From: Amphritea opalescens
GTDB taxonomy: Bacteria; Pseudomonadota; Gammaproteobacteria; Pseudomonadales; Balneatricaceae
NCBI RefSeq assembly: GCF_003957515.1
Contig: NZ_RQXW01000017.1
Span: 1-64,000, forward strand
Direction: 5' to 3'
Length of the DNA stretch: 64,000 nucleotides
Shown here: positions 62,404 through 64,000 of the stretch, in pieces
How positions within the stretch are numbered: the stretch's first letter is position 1
Layout: every line of letters begins with the position of its first letter
Notes under the pieces: model-generated
Databases searched by the model: none
The model's input: only the letters and a program-made list of their open reading frames with translations
What the model was told of the DNA's origin: nothing
Made by a program: the position numbers and the translations under genes

Positions 62404-63744
62404 TTAGAGTAAACCAAGATAGGATTCATACTCTATATCAGAGATCTGCTCATTAATTTTTCGTTGTTCCTGACGTTTCGCGGCAGAGAAAACTCGAACA
62501 AACTCCTCACCTAAATACTCTTCAAGGACGCTACTTTCCGCGAACAGCTCAGTTGCCACATCCCATTTATTAGGCAATATCAGCTCTTGGTCACCTTCCA
62601 CATAGGCATCCCCTTCAATCGGTGCAGGCGGCATCAACTTATTCTCGATACCGTACAAAGCACCCGCCAACACGGCGGCCAATACAAGGTATGGGTTGGC
62701 ATCAGCACCGGATACCCGATGCTCAATACGACGCGCCACACAGGGGCTTTCAGGTACACGCAATGCCACTGTCCGGTTTTCATAACCCCAACTCGCAAAG
62801 GTCGGTGCATGAGCGCCAGCCATAAAGCGACGGTAAGAGTTCAAATGTGGGGCGAAAATCAACATACTATCAGGCATGGTGTGCATCAGGCCCGCCACCG
62901 CATTCTTCAGAACATCGGTACCCTCTTCGCCACCATTATCAAAGACGTTATTACCCGCTTCATCTAATAGGCTGAAGTGCACATGGAAACCGTTACCACT
63001 CTTGTCGGTATACGGCTTCGCCATAAAGGTAGACGAATATCCATGCTTGCGAGAAATACCCTTCACCAAGCGCTTGAACATGATCGCCTGATCACCCGCC
63101 AGCAGTGGATCGTTAACATGCAGCAGGTTGATCTCAAACTGGCCAGGGCCCAACTCAGAAATAATCGTATCCGCCGGAACGCCCTGTATTTCGCAGACTT
63201 CGCGTACTTCTGCAAAGAAAGCAGACAAGCCATCCATCTCATCAATCGAATAACAATCGGTTTCACTCAGTCGACGACCATGCCCTTCGGTTAGAATCGG
63301 CGGTTGTGGTCGCTGCGTTTCTTCAGACCGACCATCCATCAGATAGAATTCCAACTCGGTGGCCATCACCGGCGTTAGCCCTAATGCTTTAAAGCGCTTA
63401 ACCACTCCGGCCAATACCTGACGTGGATCACAGCCAAACGGTGTGCCATCGGGGTTAAACATGGTGGCGAGAATCTGATCACGGGACTCTTCAGCCCAAG
63501 GCACTGGAATGGCGGCGTCGCCCACCGGCATACAGATACCATCCATATCACCGGTTTCAAACACGAGACCATTATCAAGAACATCATCGCCCCAGAAATC
63601 AAAGCCTAAGACTGAACGGGGAAGCTTGACCCCTTCATCAAACACCTTACCCACAGCATTCGCCGGCAATCGCTTGCCCCGCAAGTTACCATTCAGGTCG
63701 GTTATAAACAGGTCAAACTCTTTATCGTCTTCTTTATTAAACAT
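62404..63744 (-). CDS. gamma-glutamylpolyamine synthetase (glutamine synthetase family), second copy
   Basis: A 446-residue glutamine-synthetase-fold ligase. ITDLNGNLRGKRLP near residue 13-26 (beta-grasp), ATELEFYLMD, LGPGQFEINLLH, GNGFHVHFSL, NSYRRFMAG and RIEHRVSGADANPYL cover the active site. It resembles the Pseudomonas SpuI/PauA gamma-glutamylpolyamine synthetases. It is first in the minus-strand polyamine block, 273 bases upstream of the binding protein, and is preceded by a double palindrome at 63881-63915. Compared with the copy at 51396 it is clearly diverged, which suggests a different amine preference. Confidence 0.87.
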   Translation of the reverse strand: MFNKEDDKEFDLFITDLNGNLRGKRLPANAVGKVFDEGVKLPRSVLGFDFWGDDVLDNGLVFETGDMDGICMPVGDAAIPVPWAEESRDQILATMFNPDGTPFGCDPRQVLAGVVKRFKALGLTPVMATELEFYLMDGRSEETQRPQPPILTEGHGRRLSETDCYSIDEMDGLSAFFAEVREVCEIQGVPADTIISELGPGQFEINLLHVNDPLLAGDQAIMFKRLVKGISRKHGYSSTFMAKPYTDKSGNGFHVHFSLLDEAGNNVFDNGGEEGTDVLKNAVAGLMHTMPDSMLIFAPHLNSYRRFMAGAHAPTFASWGYENRTVALRVPESPCVARRIEHRVSGADANPYLVLAAVLAGALYGIENKLMPPAPIEGDAYVEGDQELILPNKWDVATELFAESSVLEEYLGEEFVRVFSAAKRQEQRKINEQISDIEYESYLGLL

Positions 63745-63880
63745 AATAAGATTCTCACTCGAAATCTTTTAGCTCTATCCCAGAGAAGTCATCGTCTCTA
63801 AAAACCACCGAGATCGATTACCTGCCCCGAACAGAGTCACAACACACCGTTGTAATCTGATTTTAGCGTTACGCTACTAC

Positions 63881-63915
63881 TTTGTGATCACAAACATTAG
63901 ATCAATGTGATCACA
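63881..63915. promoter_or_regulatory. twin TGTGATCACA palindromes upstream of the second synthetase
   Basis: TTTGTGATCACAAA (63881-63894) and TGTGATCACA (63906-63915) are two perfect palindromes, 23 bases centre to centre, about 137-171 bases before the synthetase ATG. CRP sites have a six-base gap between TGTGA and TCACA; here the half-sites abut, so another regulator, perhaps PuuR/PauR- or GntR-like, is more likely. Confidence 0.65.
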
Positions 63916-64000
63916 ATTTTTTATAATGGTCAATATCGACATCCCCTAAATAATTCATGTAACCTGTTTAGTGATCTCAATATAACAAGAGCCCTATTAA

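Noticed and set aside
63881-63915. CRP binding sites
   Set aside because: TGTGA and TCACA are directly abutted; CRP needs a six-base gap, so these are listed as operators for an unknown regulator.
1-64000. tRNA or rRNA genes, CRISPR arrays, insertion sequences, prophage or integrase genes
   Set aside because: Looked for cloverleaf-like stretches, regular spaced repeats, transposase and integrase motifs on both strands and found none.

Overview
The window looks like chromosome from a heterotrophic, aerobic gammaproteobacterium. Gene content (two TRAP transporter operons, Pseudomonas-type spu/puu/bau polyamine and beta-alanine genes, a CHASE2 adenylate cyclase, mesX/mesD) and moderate GC suggest a marine Oceanospirillales-type organism. 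That placement is inferred from gene content by eye, and the genus cannot be given. I saw no rRNA, tRNA, CRISPR array, insertion sequence or prophage.

Layout. 1-4.4 kb: terminator-like hairpins, a small hypothetical gene, a flavodoxin-family protein, Ap4A phosphorylase, and a likely operon of an ornithine-cyclodeaminase-family reductase with a DadA-like amino acid dehydrogenase. 4.7-12.7 kb: a second-messenger block with a GAF/HD-GYP c-di-GMP phosphodiesterase, CHASE2 adenylate cyclase, metallo-beta-lactamase-fold (class II-like) phosphodiesterase, periplasmic FecR protein and TPR/beta-barrel outer-membrane protein. 12.8-15 kb: DUF1289 protein and RecQ. 15.5-28.2 kb: amine catabolism (class III aminotransferase plus semialdehyde dehydrogenase, two LysR regulators, a TRAP operon ending in a UspA gene, a PuuB-like oxidase, an NhaC-family antiporter and an EamA permease). 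28.2-30.6 kb: SLATT-like membrane protein, a stand-alone cyclic-nucleotide-binding domain and a LigE-type periplasmic DNA ligase. 30.6-34.9 kb: an AcoR-like sigma-54 activator divergent from a flavin monooxygenase that has a clear -24/-12 promoter and palindromic upstream sites. 35-37.1 kb: mesX-mesD, an oxygen-dependent, folate- and B12-independent methionine synthase pair. 37.6-41.6 kb: beta-alanine catabolism (bauC/mmsA, bauA, bauR). 41.6-48.9 kb: NYN-domain protein, a DUF5943 gene with a dipeptidase-family gene, a second TRAP operon, a TetR regulator with its probable operator, and a YciI-family protein. 49-63.7 kb: polyamine uptake and gamma-glutamylation genes (TetR, puuB, puuA, potF, two class I glutamine amidotransferases, potIHG, second potF, second puuA), interrupted by a diguanylate cyclase and a cold-shock protein.

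How it works together (inference from families). Polyamines enter through the PotFGHI-type ABC transporter. They are gamma-glutamylated by the two PuuA-like enzymes, oxidised by the PuuB-like flavoenzymes and an aldehyde dehydrogenase, and de-glutamylated by the tandem amidotransferase-fold proteins to GABA or beta-alanine. Those products are transaminated and oxidised by the two aminotransferase/dehydrogenase pairs to succinate or acetyl-CoA. Nearly every step is present twice in this window, and three closely related LysR paralogues sit beside the catabolic units.

The most interesting items are: a 'dipeptidase' that lacks half of its family's metal ligands, paired with DUF5943 away from dgcAB; the CHASE2 cyclase/PDE/FecR/TPR-barrel block; the mesXD pair with a candidate MetR site; and several well-formed operator pairs near the polyamine genes.
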